22,133 nucleotides of DNA from JBJKPP01 sp046706145. GTDB lineage: Bacteria > Bacteroidota > Ignavibacteria > Ignavibacteriales > Ignavibacteriaceae. The stretch is taken from NCBI GenBank assembly GCA_046706145.1, contig JBJKPP010000253.1, forward strand, positions 1 to 22,133. Reading direction: 5' to 3'. Position 1 is the stretch's first letter; every line of letters begins with the position of its first letter. The notes beneath the pieces were generated by a model. It ran no database searches. It worked only from the letters and a program-made list of their open reading frames with translations, and was not told the DNA's origin. The translations under genes and the position numbers were made by a program. Of this stretch, positions 1 through 9,027 are shown in pieces.

Positions 1-484
1 TAATTTTAAATGATAAAGTCGGGGTTGAGTGATTGACCGATTCTGTTTCTATTTTAAGTCCGTTTACATTATAAGTTTTTTTTGCTTCAATATTTTTGTA
101 ACTAACTTTTGCGCGAAGATTATCCATTGATACAGGGAAATAATTTGGCAGCATTTGTTTCTTTAAGATTTCATTTGGACCCTTTTGTTTTATACTTTCT
201 CCATAAAAAATGACATTAGAATTACTTTGATATAATGGCACGAAGAAAGGTAAACCTTGAATATGGTCCCAATGATAATGAGTTAAGAATATTTTAATAT
301 CTTCATTAATTTTTTGACCATCCATATGATTCCCAAGAACTCTTATACCGCTGCCCGCATCTAAAATGATAGAATCATTATTACTAGCCTTTACCTCAAC
401 ACACGGAGTATTACCACCGTACTTCAAAGTTGTTTTCCCAGGTATCGGTATTGAACCTCTTGTCCCCCAGAATTTCAAACGCAT
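1..484 (-). CDS. MBL-fold metallo-hydrolase, partial (C-terminus beyond window)
   Basis: I translated the minus strand from an ATG at 484; the frame stays open for 161 codons to the window edge, so only the N-terminal part is visible. It begins MRLKFWGTRGSIPIPG, an opening seen in stand-alone metallo-beta-lactamase-fold hydrolases of the RNase Z/PhnP type. A glycine-rich Tyr-Gly-Gly-Asn-Thr-Pro-Cys segment follows, then LDAGSG and the metal-binding HYHWDHIQG (the HxHxDH signature), so a dinuclear metal hydrolase is expected. No signal peptide is seen, so it is probably cytoplasmic. The substrate cannot be told from this part; phosphodiester or nucleotide-type substrates are usual for the family. 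The ATG lies one base after the stop of the carbonic-anhydrase-like gene, with AAGAAG just upstream, so translation is probably coupled. Confidence 0.88.
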   Translation of the reverse strand, partial: MRLKFWGTRGSIPIPGKTTLKYGGNTPCVEVKASNNDSIILDAGSGIRVLGNHMDGQKINEDIKIFLTHYHWDHIQGLPFFVPLYQSNSNVIFYGESIKQKGPNEILKKQMLPNYFPVSMDNLRAKVSYKNIEAKKTYNVNGLKIETESVNHSTPTLSFKI

Positions 485-485
485 T

Positions 486-1058
486 TTACTTCTTTATATA
501 TTTTTCTTTTAATGATTGTAATGTTATTTCACTATATGTCTTATATCTAAGGGCATATCTCTCAAGGTCATCAATTTCTTCTTTTGTTAAATCTCTAATA
601 ACCTTTGCAGGTACACCTGCAACTAATTTCTCGCTCGGTACTGTAAATCCCGGAACAACTACCGATCCTGCTGCCACTATCGATTTTTCCTTAACAATTG
701 CATTATCAAGAACTATTGAGCCGATGCCTACCAAGATTAAACTCTCGATTGTGCATCCGTGTAATTTTACAGAATGACCAATTGTTACGTAATCACCAAT
801 GTTTACAGGATGCGTGCCATTTGTTACGTGGAGCATCGAGCAGTCTTGAACGTTTGTAAACCTACCAATATTAATATAATGGACGTCACCTCTAATTACT
901 GTGTTATACCATACACTTGAATACTCACCAATCTTTACATCACCTACTAGTTTTACTCCAGGGGCAATAAAAACATTTTCTCCCAAACTCGGATATTTTC
1001 CTTCATAAGGATATAATGATTCCTCTATTAATTTTCTTCGTACTTCGGTGGAATCCAT
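486..1058 (-). CDS. gamma-carbonic anhydrase family protein (left-handed beta-helix)
   Basis: A hexapeptide-repeat protein of about 190 residues, the usual size of the gamma-class carbonic anhydrase / PaaY-YrdA group. The visible marks are the RGD step, NVQD, and three histidines at the zinc-ligand positions: one in SMLHV, and the pair five residues apart in IGHSVKLHGCTI. The C-terminus is the usual VPAKVIR turn plus helix. It is expected to form a cytosolic trimer with metal at the subunit interface. Members of this group are often weakly active or inactive as carbonic anhydrases, so the reaction is not certain. I prefer the ATG at 1058 because GGAAG lies 8 nt upstream; the longer start at 1073 (five more residues) has AAAGGA touching the ATG. 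Either start overlaps the end of the DUF3108 gene. Confidence 0.88.
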   Translation of the reverse strand: MDSTEVRRKLIEESLYPYEGKYPSLGENVFIAPGVKLVGDVKIGEYSSVWYNTVIRGDVHYINIGRFTNVQDCSMLHVTNGTHPVNIGDYVTIGHSVKLHGCTIESLILVGIGSIVLDNAIVKEKSIVAAGSVVVPGFTVPSEKLVAGVPAKVIRDLTKEEIDDLERYALRYKTYSEITLQSLKEKYIKK

Positions 1059-1858
1059 CCTTTTTTCTTCCATTCCTTTAATTCTACTGTGACACTACCA
1101 ACAATAACATGCAATTTTGCTAAAATAGGAACAGCGGCGGAATCATCACTAAACCATCCTTCAAATTCTCCCGTCAGACCATATATACTAACATATTTCA
1201 TCTCACCATCAACCTTTACACACGCTATTGGATAGTCAACTGCGTCAATTGAGATACCGCTCACATTTTTATAGAAATTTATATCAGTAATTTCTTTCTT
1301 TTCTTTAATGAAAACCGGTAATTTTTCTTTCTTTTCCTGACCGGAGTTCATTCTCGCATAATATAAAATGGATAAACCGTCTTGATATTTTTTGTCTATT
1401 TCAGCAGTTGAGTCAGTCCAGACTTCGTGAGGTGTGACTTTGCCTTTTTGAATGTGCACAATGGAACTGTCATAATTAAAATTGTAATCCGTGTAACTGC
1501 TGTATTTATCGTTTTTAACAATTCCGCTAAAATGATATGAATAGACACTATCTTCTGGAAAAACAGTTTTGTATATTTGATGAATATCCATAAAGGGAAT
1601 TTCAGGGTATGAGTCTATGTATGCTTCTGCTTGGTAATAAGTTCTTTCGTTTTTTTCTGTCTTACCTGTCACCTTAATTGTTAACTGTCCTAGAACAAAG
1701 AAAGCATATTTCACTACGTAATCCAGTTCCTCACCAACCTCAATTTTTTTACTTGAAGAGAAAGCAACATCGTATACCTTTTCTCGCTTTTTAGCATTGT
1801 TAAATAATATTGTTGCGATAAGAGGAAAAATTAGAAAAGATTTTAAATATGAAATCAT
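1028..1858 (-). CDS. DUF3108-type exported protein
   Basis: A 276-residue protein starting MISYLKSFLIFPLIATILF, a hydrophobic signal or anchor segment. The mature part, beginning around EVGEELDYVVKYAFFVLGQL, has the opening typical of DUF3108 proteins: a long antiparallel beta structure predicted to sit in the periplasm or at the outer membrane. It ends in a Lys/Trp-rich tail (EWKKKGWIPPKY). No catalytic motif is seen and the role of the family is not settled. An in-frame start exists at 1945, but it would lie inside the protease gene and put 29 charged residues before the signal segment. The ATG at 1858 overlaps the protease stop as ATGA, the classic coupled arrangement, so I chose it. The family call rests on the overall pattern rather than a hallmark motif. 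Confidence 0.75.
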   Translation of the reverse strand: MISYLKSFLIFPLIATILFNNAKKREKVYDVAFSSSKKIEVGEELDYVVKYAFFVLGQLTIKVTGKTEKNERTYYQAEAYIDSYPEIPFMDIHQIYKTVFPEDSVYSYHFSGIVKNDKYSSYTDYNFNYDSSIVHIQKGKVTPHEVWTDSTAEIDKKYQDGLSILYYARMNSGQEKKEKLPVFIKEKKEITDINFYKNVSGISIDAVDYPIACVKVDGEMKYVSIYGLTGEFEGWFSDDSAAVPILAKLHVIVGSVTVELKEWKKKGWIPPKYEEN

Positions 1859-3465
1859 TTGAGACTTGCTAAATCTTTTGCCTCGTAAAAGAGAGTCTCG
1901 GCCTTTTTTAGTTGAGTATCGACATTTTCCATCACTTCGTACCAACCTTCATTCTTCCAATAATTTCTTGCTATTTGTGCTTTCAATCTTGTTTCAATAT
2001 AAACTTTGTCCTTATCATAATCGGCCTTAACAAATTTAATACCTTTTTTGGCGGCAAATTTTATAAAATCATCCATAGTTTTGTTACTAAACTGAAAATC
2101 ATTCACAAACGATTTTAAATTAGAATATTTTGTTTGTATCGCTTTTTGATTTTCATCAATGTAACGTAGCATAAACTGATAAAAAATATTATTCTTCATT
2201 AAGTCAATAGCATAATCATTCAAAGTCCTACTATTGACAATGTAATCAGGGGTGATTCCGCCGCCGCCATAAACTGTTCTACCAGCATGAGTTTTGTATA
2301 TTTTTTGCGTAGTATCTTTTTCCTCAGTATGATACAAATTGTTACCAGCTTTTTCTGATTCACTTTCTGGTTCTGTAAAATAATCCTCTCTGTTTTTCAG
2401 ACCCTTATAATTTCGCTGGATACATCTTCCGGAAGGGGTATAATATTTTGCAATTGTCAGTCTTAAAGCTGCGCTATCGGGAAGACTAAATTGTCGTTGA
2501 ACCAAGCCTTTGCCAAAAGTTGTTACTCCTACTATAAGTCCCCTATCCCAATCTTGAATGGCTCCAGAAACAATTTCGCTGGCTGATGCACTTCCATGAT
2601 TTACAAGAACTATTAGAGGCATCTTTTCAAATGGAGACGATTTTGATGCGTTAAATTCTTCGTCAAATTGTTTTAATCTACCCTTAGTGTAAACAATTTT
2701 TCTGTGGTCTTTTATGAAAAGATCTGCAACATCAACCGCCTGATTTAGATAACCTCCCGGGTTTCCGCGTAAATCTAAAATTAATTGTGTCATACCCTTC
2801 TTTTTAAGGGAAATTAAAGCACTGTCAAGCTCGTTGTAAGCATTCTCCGAAAATTTGGTAAGACTTACATATCCGATATTTTGATTGAGCATAAAATAGG
2901 CATCGACTGCATACACAGGAATTTTTGCCCGTGTAATATTAAAATTTAGTAAATGCTTAACACCGTATCGTTTGATACTTACGTCAACATGAGTTCCTGC
3001 TTTTCCTAGCAGTCTTTGCCGTACCTGGTCATTAGTTATCCCAACACTACTCTTACCGTCAATCTTTACTATTCTATCTCCTGATTGTATTCCCAAAGCT
3101 TCACTCGGACCTCCACTTATTGCTGACACAACAACAATTGTATCGTTAACAATTTGGAATTCGATTCCTATTCCCTGAAAATCACTATCCAATTCCTGGT
3201 TAGCTGATTGCACATCTTTTGCAGGTATATAAACAGTGTGCGGGTCAAGTTTACTCAACATACCGTTTATTGCAGCATCAATTAGTTTTGGAGAATCAAT
3301 TTTATCTACATAATATTTTTCGGTGTACTTTATGACGTCATTTAGAGTAGCAATCTGAGTTTGTTGTTTATTACTCGGAAATAATTGTTCTAACTTAGTG
3401 CCGAGGAATATTCCAACAAAAAGTAAAATAATTACATAAGATATTTTCAAAAGTTTAGGTTTCAT
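1855..3465 (-). CDS. S41 family C-terminal processing peptidase
   Basis: A 536-residue membrane-anchored serine protease of the CtpA/Prc type, expected to cut periplasmic or envelope proteins from their C-termini. Residues 8-22 form an N-terminal membrane segment. A PDZ domain follows at about 95-175, with a GPSEALGIQSGDRI core. The S41 domain contains the nucleophile Ser294 in GSASASEI and the general base Lys319 in TFGKG, 25 residues apart as in Prc and CtpB, with Gln323 as the assisting residue. DLRGNPGGYL (231-240) is the usual strand before the active site. A long C-terminal region (about 410-536) is common in Bacteroidota S41 proteins. The ATG is at 3465, 14 nt after the Wzi-like gene, and the stop overlaps the DUF3108 start. 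Co-expression with outer-membrane genes suggests envelope quality control (inference). Confidence 0.95.
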   Translation of the reverse strand: MKPKLLKISYVIILLFVGIFLGTKLEQLFPSNKQQTQIATLNDVIKYTEKYYVDKIDSPKLIDAAINGMLSKLDPHTVYIPAKDVQSANQELDSDFQGIGIEFQIVNDTIVVVSAISGGPSEALGIQSGDRIVKIDGKSSVGITNDQVRQRLLGKAGTHVDVSIKRYGVKHLLNFNITRAKIPVYAVDAYFMLNQNIGYVSLTKFSENAYNELDSALISLKKKGMTQLILDLRGNPGGYLNQAVDVADLFIKDHRKIVYTKGRLKQFDEEFNASKSSPFEKMPLIVLVNHGSASASEIVSGAIQDWDRGLIVGVTTFGKGLVQRQFSLPDSAALRLTIAKYYTPSGRCIQRNYKGLKNREDYFTEPESESEKAGNNLYHTEEKDTTQKIYKTHAGRTVYGGGGITPDYIVNSRTLNDYAIDLMKNNIFYQFMLRYIDENQKAIQTKYSNLKSFVNDFQFSNKTMDDFIKFAAKKGIKFVKADYDKDKVYIETRLKAQIARNYWKNEGWYEVMENVDTQLKKAETLFYEAKDLASLK

Positions 3466-3479
3466 CTTTAGCTCTCATA

Positions 3480-5135
3480 TCAAAGTTGGGCATTTATTGT
3501 AAAATATGATTCTAACCTTTTTAAATTTTGTACTTCAAGGGAATTATCAACATACCTAAGTTGCAAATTGAAAGTAATATTGTAGAATGGTTCATAATTA
3601 GCTCCTATTTGGAATGACCTTAGATATTCTCTATAACCGTCGAGGAATTTAGCAATTTTTGAGTCCTGTAACCTGTAACCTAACAATATATTTCCACCTA
3701 CATTTTTAATAACATTTCCGTTTTTATCTAAAATGTTAGCACCGTGAATTGTATATGCGAAACTTGCATTTAATGTTAGACGGTAGTTTATATGATAATT
3801 AGCTTGAGTAAAAAATAATTCACTGTTTGGTTCTTGTGAAGACCCAAGACTGTAACCATCATTAGTGAAGCTATCGTTCTTTAATTCGTGAGAATAAGTG
3901 TAAGGGTCGATTCTTACGTATTCGAATTTTAAGTCCATTGGAACAATATTATATAAATTGTATGAGTCCAAGCCAATATTGTATAAAAATTTGTTACCAT
4001 ACCAACCTGCAGTTGTAATTTTTGACAAATTTATATCGTCTATCAAAAAAGTTCCGTAAAGTTTTAATCCTTTAATTGATTTATTATTGTAATCAAAAAA
4101 CATTAATGCATTATCTCTATTGTTATTTGAATGCTCTTGAGATGTATAGAGTGCAAATGGATTTAAATATGAAAAATCAATTGGTCTATCTCCATAAATA
4201 ATAAATTCACCAATACCAAAATTGACGGCATCGGATAAATTAAATCCTATTCTATGATAACCGATATATTTTTGCTCATAAACGGCTACTCCTCCAGTAA
4301 CGGTGTCGGATGCGAAAGTTTCATTACCTAAAAGCTCGCCATGAAAGTATGAAAAAGTGAAAAATTTATACTTTATGTCCATAGCAAGGTAATTAAATAT
4401 AGGCGCTTGATCTCCGATTAAAGATTTTATAGGGCCATAACCAATATTTATTCTATCTCTACCAAATTTAAACTTCACATAATCAAAATTAGCAGTAAGA
4501 TATCCCTGCGTTTCATCAAAGTAATTTAGATCGTTGCTTAAGTTCAATTTTCCATTATATTGCAAATCATGCCTTAAGAAAGCTGCCTCTCTATTACCAA
4601 AAACATTTCCATTAATTCCCCATAAATCAAAGCCGAATTTATTATCAATGTCGCCCCTAATTTCGCCTCCAATGTAAGCTGGAACAGCAGTACTGTTTAA
4701 TTTTGGAATGCTGCCATTATCACCTATAAACTCGCCTTGAGCAAGAAAATTTATAAAAAGATTAAATTTTTGAGGAACACTATACATATATAAATATTTT
4801 TGTTTCTGTGATAGAACGTCATATCCATTTTGGTTAAAAATTCCTTGTGAGTTTTTCAAGGTGCCAAAAAGTTCGTATTCAAATTCCGTTTCATAATCTT
4901 TCAATATTTTTTTATCAAAGCTGTTCAATTCATTTTCGTTTTCGATAACCTGTTTTAAGTAGCCTGCAATTTCTCTCCTGGTTTTAGGGGTTTCGAAAGA
5001 GTTATAATCGTTAATTATATGTAGCGCTTCCATCCTGCTTAAGAAATTATAAATGGAGTTGTCAGTTCGTACATACTCATCTTGAGCATATACTCCAACA
5101 CTAATAAAAACGATGAGAAGGAATAATTTTTTCAT
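3480..5135 (-). CDS. outer-membrane beta-barrel, capsule assembly Wzi family-like
   Basis: A 551-residue exported protein. Residues 1-17 are a clean signal peptide (MKKLFLLIVFISVGVYA, then QD). An N-terminal soluble stretch (about 20-120) has Lys/Glu-rich helices of the kind that precede the barrel in Wzi-like proteins. From about 130 on the sequence alternates aromatic and polar residues in many short strands (for example YVKFKFGRDRINIGYG and FGIGEFIIYGDRP), as expected for a large barrel. Wzi itself is an outer-membrane lectin that holds capsule polysaccharide at the cell surface. That function is inferred here from family resemblance and from the glycosyltransferase directly upstream. The ATG follows the glycosyltransferase TAG with no gap. 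No capsule export (wza/wzc) gene is present in the window. A porin-like barrel is the alternative. Confidence 0.75.
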   Translation of the reverse strand: MKKLFLLIVFISVGVYAQDEYVRTDNSIYNFLSRMEALHIINDYNSFETPKTRREIAGYLKQVIENENELNSFDKKILKDYETEFEYELFGTLKNSQGIFNQNGYDVLSQKQKYLYMYSVPQKFNLFINFLAQGEFIGDNGSIPKLNSTAVPAYIGGEIRGDIDNKFGFDLWGINGNVFGNREAAFLRHDLQYNGKLNLSNDLNYFDETQGYLTANFDYVKFKFGRDRINIGYGPIKSLIGDQAPIFNYLAMDIKYKFFTFSYFHGELLGNETFASDTVTGGVAVYEQKYIGYHRIGFNLSDAVNFGIGEFIIYGDRPIDFSYLNPFALYTSQEHSNNNRDNALMFFDYNNKSIKGLKLYGTFLIDDINLSKITTAGWYGNKFLYNIGLDSYNLYNIVPMDLKFEYVRIDPYTYSHELKNDSFTNDGYSLGSSQEPNSELFFTQANYHINYRLTLNASFAYTIHGANILDKNGNVIKNVGGNILLGYRLQDSKIAKFLDGYREYLRSFQIGANYEPFYNITFNLQLRYVDNSLEVQNLKRLESYFTINAQL

Positions 5136-5873
5136 CTACCTAATTTGCTCCCATTCTTTGGATATTGCAGTATTTTTAAAGAAAACGGACAATCCATTTT
5201 GAATCCAAACATAAGTAACATTTCTGTAGCCCAACCTTCGGAACCTTCTTGGAGATTCAAAAATATAAACAGCTTTCGAGTACAGAATTTTTCCAGTCTT
5301 TCTGATTCTTTTAAATAATTCAAAATCTTCTCCGGCTGCCAACTGTTCATCGTAACCATTCATATTGTCAAAAACCTTTCTCCAAATTATTTGGCACTCT
5401 CCTCTTCCCATTCCTACTCCTAAAAAATTCAAAAGCCGGAAATACCGGTTATAAATTGAGTGGAAAAATTTATCTGCTACATTTTCTTCTGATGGGAAAA
5501 TTTTAACAAAACAGCTCATGGCCAAATATTTGCTCTTGCAAAATGAATTGTTCAAAAACTGGAAAAATTTATCCGGGTCGCTTAGCATAACATCTGCGTT
5601 TAAAAATATTAATACTTCTCCTTTCGCAAAACTAGCGCCAATATTTCTTCCCTCCGCGATATTCTGTCTGTAACTGCTACAATGAACTTTTACAATATCA
5701 GAATATTTCATTGCTATTTCAACGGTATTATCTGAACTCCCGCCGTCCGACACAATTACTTCATATTGGTAACGTTCCTTTAAGATTGGCTGACAAATCT
5801 GTTTCAACAGATTCGGCAACATTTTCTCTTCATTTAATGTGGGAACTATGATGCTGTATTTAACAATGTTCAT
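5136..5873 (-). CDS. family 2 glycosyltransferase
   Basis: A 245-residue GT-A enzyme of family 2, transferring a sugar from a nucleotide donor. The visible marks are the N-terminal IIVPTLNEE strand-turn, EVIVSDGGSSDNT (nucleotide binding), and AEGRNIGASFAKGEVLIFLN leading into Asn92-Ala93-Asp94 where the DxD metal motif is expected. Downstream, GEDFELFKRIRKTGKI supplies the acidic ED pair (182-183) typical of the catalytic base region. The C-terminus has only a weakly hydrophobic stretch near 221-232, so it is probably cytoplasmic or membrane-associated. Donor and acceptor cannot be told. The close fit to the Wzi-like gene (no gap) suggests a surface-glycan role (inference). It begins a sub-block after a 123-nt gap from lysS. 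NAD in place of DxD is a known GT2 variant but worth noting. Confidence 0.9.
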   Translation of the reverse strand: MNIVKYSIIVPTLNEEKMLPNLLKQICQPILKERYQYEVIVSDGGSSDNTVEIAMKYSDIVKVHCSSYRQNIAEGRNIGASFAKGEVLIFLNADVMLSDPDKFFQFLNNSFCKSKYLAMSCFVKIFPSEENVADKFFHSIYNRYFRLLNFLGVGMGRGECQIIWRKVFDNMNGYDEQLAAGEDFELFKRIRKTGKILYSKAVYIFESPRRFRRLGYRNVTYVWIQNGLSVFFKNTAISKEWEQIR

Positions 5874-5996
5874 TAAAATTGAGTCCCGAAAATTAATATC
5901 TAAAATCTATCGGGAATATAGGAAAGTTATATTTTAGGAGAGTTACTTTAATCTCAAATAAGTTCATAAAAAAAATTAAAATATCAAATATGAATT
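5874..5996 (-). promoter_or_regulatory. intergenic gap lysS to GT2, possible promoter
   Basis: This 123-nt AT-rich gap is the longest inside the 12-kb minus-strand chain, so a promoter for the glycosyltransferase group may lie here. On the minus strand there is a TTGAGA (5957-5952) followed 15 nt later by TAAAAT (5936-5931), a short spacer for a sigma-70-type site. A loose CCCGA/TCGGG inverted repeat (around 5884-5913) has too long a loop to be a good terminator. There is an A-run at 5968-5975 on the plus strand (a T-run on the minus strand) just past lysS, but no strong stem before it. Confidence 0.25.
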
Positions 5997-7502
5997 TTAT
6001 TTTGTTTCAAGTTTCATTTGCGGGAAAAAGATAACATCTCTAATTGAAGACTGGTTTGTCAAAAGCATTACAAGTCTATCTATTCCTATTCCGCAACCTG
6101 CTGTTGGAGGCATACCGTATTCTAATGCACGGATAAAATCTTCATCTATTTGATGTGCCTCCTCATCACCTTCTTCTCTCATTTTACGTTGTGACATAAA
6201 TCTTTGTTTTTGGTCTATCGGGTCGTTTAGTTCTGAAAATGCATTGCAAATCTCTCTTCCGGCGGCATAAACTTCGAACCTTTCAACTAATCCTTCTTTA
6301 GAACGATGCTTTTTTGCTAAAGGGGAAAGTTCTAGTGGATAATCCGTCACAAAAGTTGGCTGCACCAAATCAGGCTCTATCGTTTGAGAGAACAGTTCAT
6401 CTATCAATTTAGCTCTACCTTGAATTCCCGAAATATCAACACCAATTTCTTTTGCTTTTTGTTTCAACTCATCGAAACCGGAAGTAAGTATATTTAAACC
6501 AATTTTCTTTTCCATTTCTTCAACCATTGAAATTCTTTTCCATGGGCTTCCGAAATTGATTTTCTTCTCATCGTAAACAAATTCTAACGTGTTGAAGACT
6601 GAAGAACAAACGTTTTGAATCATATTTTCTACAAAATTCATCATCCAGTTATAATCTTTATAAGCAACATAAAACTCCAACATTGTAAATTCGGGATTAT
6701 GAGTTTTATCCATTCCTTCATTTCTAAAATCTTTTGATATTTCGTAAACTCCTTCAAGTCCGCCAACAATTAATCTCTTTAAATACAGTTCATCTGCTAT
6801 TCTTAAATAGAAATCAATATCCAGAGCATTGTGATGCGTCATAAAAGGTTTTGCAGCTGCACCGCCGTAAAGCGGCTGCATAATTGGAGTCTCAACTTCT
6901 AAAATCCCGTTGGAATCCAAGAAATTTCTGACTGCTGAAATTATTTTACTTCTTTTAATAAAGACATCTTTAACTTCAGGATTAACAACAAGGTCCACAT
7001 ATCTTTGTCTGTATCGTAATTCTTTATCGGAAAATTGGTCGTGAATTACCTTATTACCTTTTTCATCAACTGTTTCTTTAGCTACTGGTATTGGTCTTAA
7101 CGATTTTGAAAGAAGCGTCAAAGACTTTACATGTACTGAAATTTCACCCGTTTTGGTTTTGAAAACAAAACCTACTATACCTATTATATCACCAATATCC
7201 ATCAATTTGAAAGCTGTGTAAGAATCGCCAATATCATCCTTCCTCAAATAAATTTGTATTTTCCCTTTGTTATCCTGGATGTGAGCAAAAGAAGCTTTTC
7301 CCATTCTTCTTAAAGCCATAAGACGACCGGCAAGCTTCACCTCTTTGCCTTCTAACTTCTCATAATTATTTTTTATTTCCAGAGAATTAGAATCAATTTC
7401 AAAATTATATGGATAAGGTTCAAATCCTTTACTCCTTAATTCATTGAGCTCATCATTTCTTCTTGCGATTAAAACATTTATATCTTCCGTAGAGTTATCC
7501 AA
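5997..7502 (-). CDS. lysS: lysine--tRNA ligase, class II
   Basis: A cytosolic enzyme that charges tRNA-Lys with lysine using ATP. The length of 501 residues is normal for bacterial class II LysRS. An N-terminal OB-fold anticodon-binding domain occupies about 50-135 (VKLAGRLMALRRMGKASFAH). The catalytic domain follows: motif 1 around VRNFLDSNGILEVETP (191-206), motif 2 as FRNEGMDKTHNPEFTMLE (259-276) and motif 3 as GCGIGIDRLVMLLT near the C-terminus. QRYVDLVVNPEV before motif 1 is also typical of LysRS. The first codon is TTG at 7502. It is supported by GGAG seven bases upstream and by the natural MDNSTEDIN start of the N-terminal helix. The gene follows dacB by 20 nt in the same direction, so it is probably in the same transcript. 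Confidence 0.98.
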   Translation of the reverse strand: MDNSTEDINVLIARRNDELNELRSKGFEPYPYNFEIDSNSLEIKNNYEKLEGKEVKLAGRLMALRRMGKASFAHIQDNKGKIQIYLRKDDIGDSYTAFKLMDIGDIIGIVGFVFKTKTGEISVHVKSLTLLSKSLRPIPVAKETVDEKGNKVIHDQFSDKELRYRQRYVDLVVNPEVKDVFIKRSKIISAVRNFLDSNGILEVETPIMQPLYGGAAAKPFMTHHNALDIDFYLRIADELYLKRLIVGGLEGVYEISKDFRNEGMDKTHNPEFTMLEFYVAYKDYNWMMNFVENMIQNVCSSVFNTLEFVYDEKKINFGSPWKRISMVEEMEKKIGLNILTSGFDELKQKAKEIGVDISGIQGRAKLIDELFSQTIEPDLVQPTFVTDYPLELSPLAKKHRSKEGLVERFEVYAAGREICNAFSELNDPIDQKQRFMSQRKMREEGDEEAHQIDEDFIRALEYGMPPTAGCGIGIDRLVMLLTNQSSIRDVIFFPQMKLETK

Positions 7503-7521
7503 GAAAGTTCTCCGTTTATAA

Positions 7522-9027
7522 TTATTTACGTTTAAAATTTGCTAATTTTAGGCAGACAAGGTCTTCAATGTTTTCAGCCAACTCGACTGGCACTGTAAAA
7601 TTGTTGGCGATAATTGAAAAAGCAACAGGTTCATTATCTGCTGTGTAAACATAACCAGAAATACTGCTTACAGCAAAATGGGTTCCAGTTTTTGCTCTCA
7701 AATTGTCTTCTGCGCGGGTTCCTTTCATTCTTAATCCCAATGTACCATCAACACCTGCAATTGGCAGTGAATTATAAAAAGGAATAAAATATTTGCTCCT
7801 GAACATATAATTCAAAACTCTTATAACTTGCATAGGTGTGACCAAATCCAACCTCGACAATCCGCTTCCATCTACAATATTCATTCTGTCTGGAAGAACC
7901 CCCATTCTTTGAAAAACTCTTTCTTCTGCTTTAACTCCATTTTCAGCAGTACCATATCCCTCTATTTCCAAACCTATTGTTTTTAAAAGTTGTTCAGAAT
8001 AGAAATTCTCGCTGCTTTTGTTAATAACTTTTATTATTTCTTTTAATGGAGGAGAATAATAAGTAAAAAGTTTCTTGAAATTATTAGGATCCAAAGATTT
8101 AGTAACAAAATCTATATCCATCGGAAAGCCTGTCACAAGAATGTTATTCTGTTCAATAACTTTCTTCAAAACGACCATAGAATACTGTGTGGGATTGTTT
8201 ACTGTAACGTATGTCTCAAGCGAATCGCCTTCTTTTATAGTTCCAAAAACATTTACTAAGTTTGTACCGCTTTGCCTGTATAAATCAACAGAAGTATTGG
8301 AATCTTTTGATACAGTCTGAACATTATTTAGTATAGCAATATATTTAGTAGTAGGATTGGTAGTTATTTTAGCAGGACCATCTTTCTTGCCGCTTTTTAC
8401 AATTATATCAACAACATTATCATTAAATGAGATTGCGCCCGAAGGCGCCGAGTACCAATAACTTTCATCATTCCATGCCCATCCTTTGCCCATTCCCACA
8501 TCGTCAAAGTCATTGTCATCTCCAATTATATTTCCATTTATTTCATCAAGTCCATATTTTTTTGATAAGGTATCTGCCCAATCATCAAATACTTTGAATT
8601 TATTATCATTGTAAAATCTGCCTGAAATTGTTGGATCTCCTCGTCCCTCAACAACAAGATCGCCTTCCAAGACAGAACCATCTATTTTGCCATTTTCATA
8701 AATATTTGTTTTGAATTGATAATTTTGTCCTAAAAGTATTAAGCCTGCGGCAGTTGTAAAAATCTTAAGATCACTAGCCGGGATAAAGAGTTTATTTTCG
8801 TTTCTTCGGTATAAGTATTCTCCGTTTTCCAGCGATTGTATTACTACTCCCCATGTTGCATTATCAAAATTGGGATCATTAAAAATAGTATCCAATTCCT
8901 GTCCGAGTTCTTTTACTACAGAATATTGCGGTTTTGAAGTTGTATCAGCTTTTTGCTGCGCAAAACCACACGAAAATGGAATTATTAAAAAAAGAGATAT
9001 GATTTTACAAATATTGTTGAACCGCAT
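7522..9027 (-). CDS. dacB: D-alanyl-D-alanine carboxypeptidase/endopeptidase (PBP4, S13)
   Basis: A periplasmic penicillin-binding protein that trims or cuts peptidoglycan peptides. Numbering from the ATG at 9027 (501 residues), residues 1-23 are a signal peptide (hydrophobic IISLFLIIPFSCGFA). The three active-site motifs are all present: SxxK at Ser85-Lys88 in IPASDLKIFTT, SxN at 339-341 in KSSENFYSEQLL, and KTG at 446-448 in RAKTGTHF. The large insert between SxxK and SxN is characteristic of the S13 family. GSGLSRLDLVTP matches the conserved segment before the KTG lobe. The frame also allows a TTG at 9033, two residues longer, but the ATG gives the better signal peptide. Its start lies inside the end of rluB, so the two are probably translated in sequence. 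Confidence 0.96.
   Translation of the reverse strand: MRFNNICKIISLFLIIPFSCGFAQQKADTTSKPQYSVVKELGQELDTIFNDPNFDNATWGVVIQSLENGEYLYRRNENKLFIPASDLKIFTTAAGLILLGQNYQFKTNIYENGKIDGSVLEGDLVVEGRGDPTISGRFYNDNKFKVFDDWADTLSKKYGLDEINGNIIGDDNDFDDVGMGKGWAWNDESYWYSAPSGAISFNDNVVDIIVKSGKKDGPAKITTNPTTKYIAILNNVQTVSKDSNTSVDLYRQSGTNLVNVFGTIKEGDSLETYVTVNNPTQYSMVVLKKVIEQNNILVTGFPMDIDFVTKSLDPNNFKKLFTYYSPPLKEIIKVINKSSENFYSEQLLKTIGLEIEGYGTAENGVKAEERVFQRMGVLPDRMNIVDGSGLSRLDLVTPMQVIRVLNYMFRSKYFIPFYNSLPIAGVDGTLGLRMKGTRAEDNLRAKTGTHFAVSSISGYVYTADNEPVAFSIIANNFTVPVELAENIEDLVCLKLANFKRK

Noticed and set aside
430..777. Plus-strand 115-codon frame
   Set aside because: It is opposite the carbonic-anhydrase-like gene and the start of the MBL hydrolase, both of which have clear family motifs.
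1859..1945. N-terminal extension of the DUF3108 protein (29 residues)
   Set aside because: It would be a charged stretch before the signal segment lying wholly inside the protease gene; the ATGA overlap gives a better start.
5132..5359. Minus-strand 75-codon frame
   Set aside because: It lies inside the glycosyltransferase gene in another frame, with no recognisable content.
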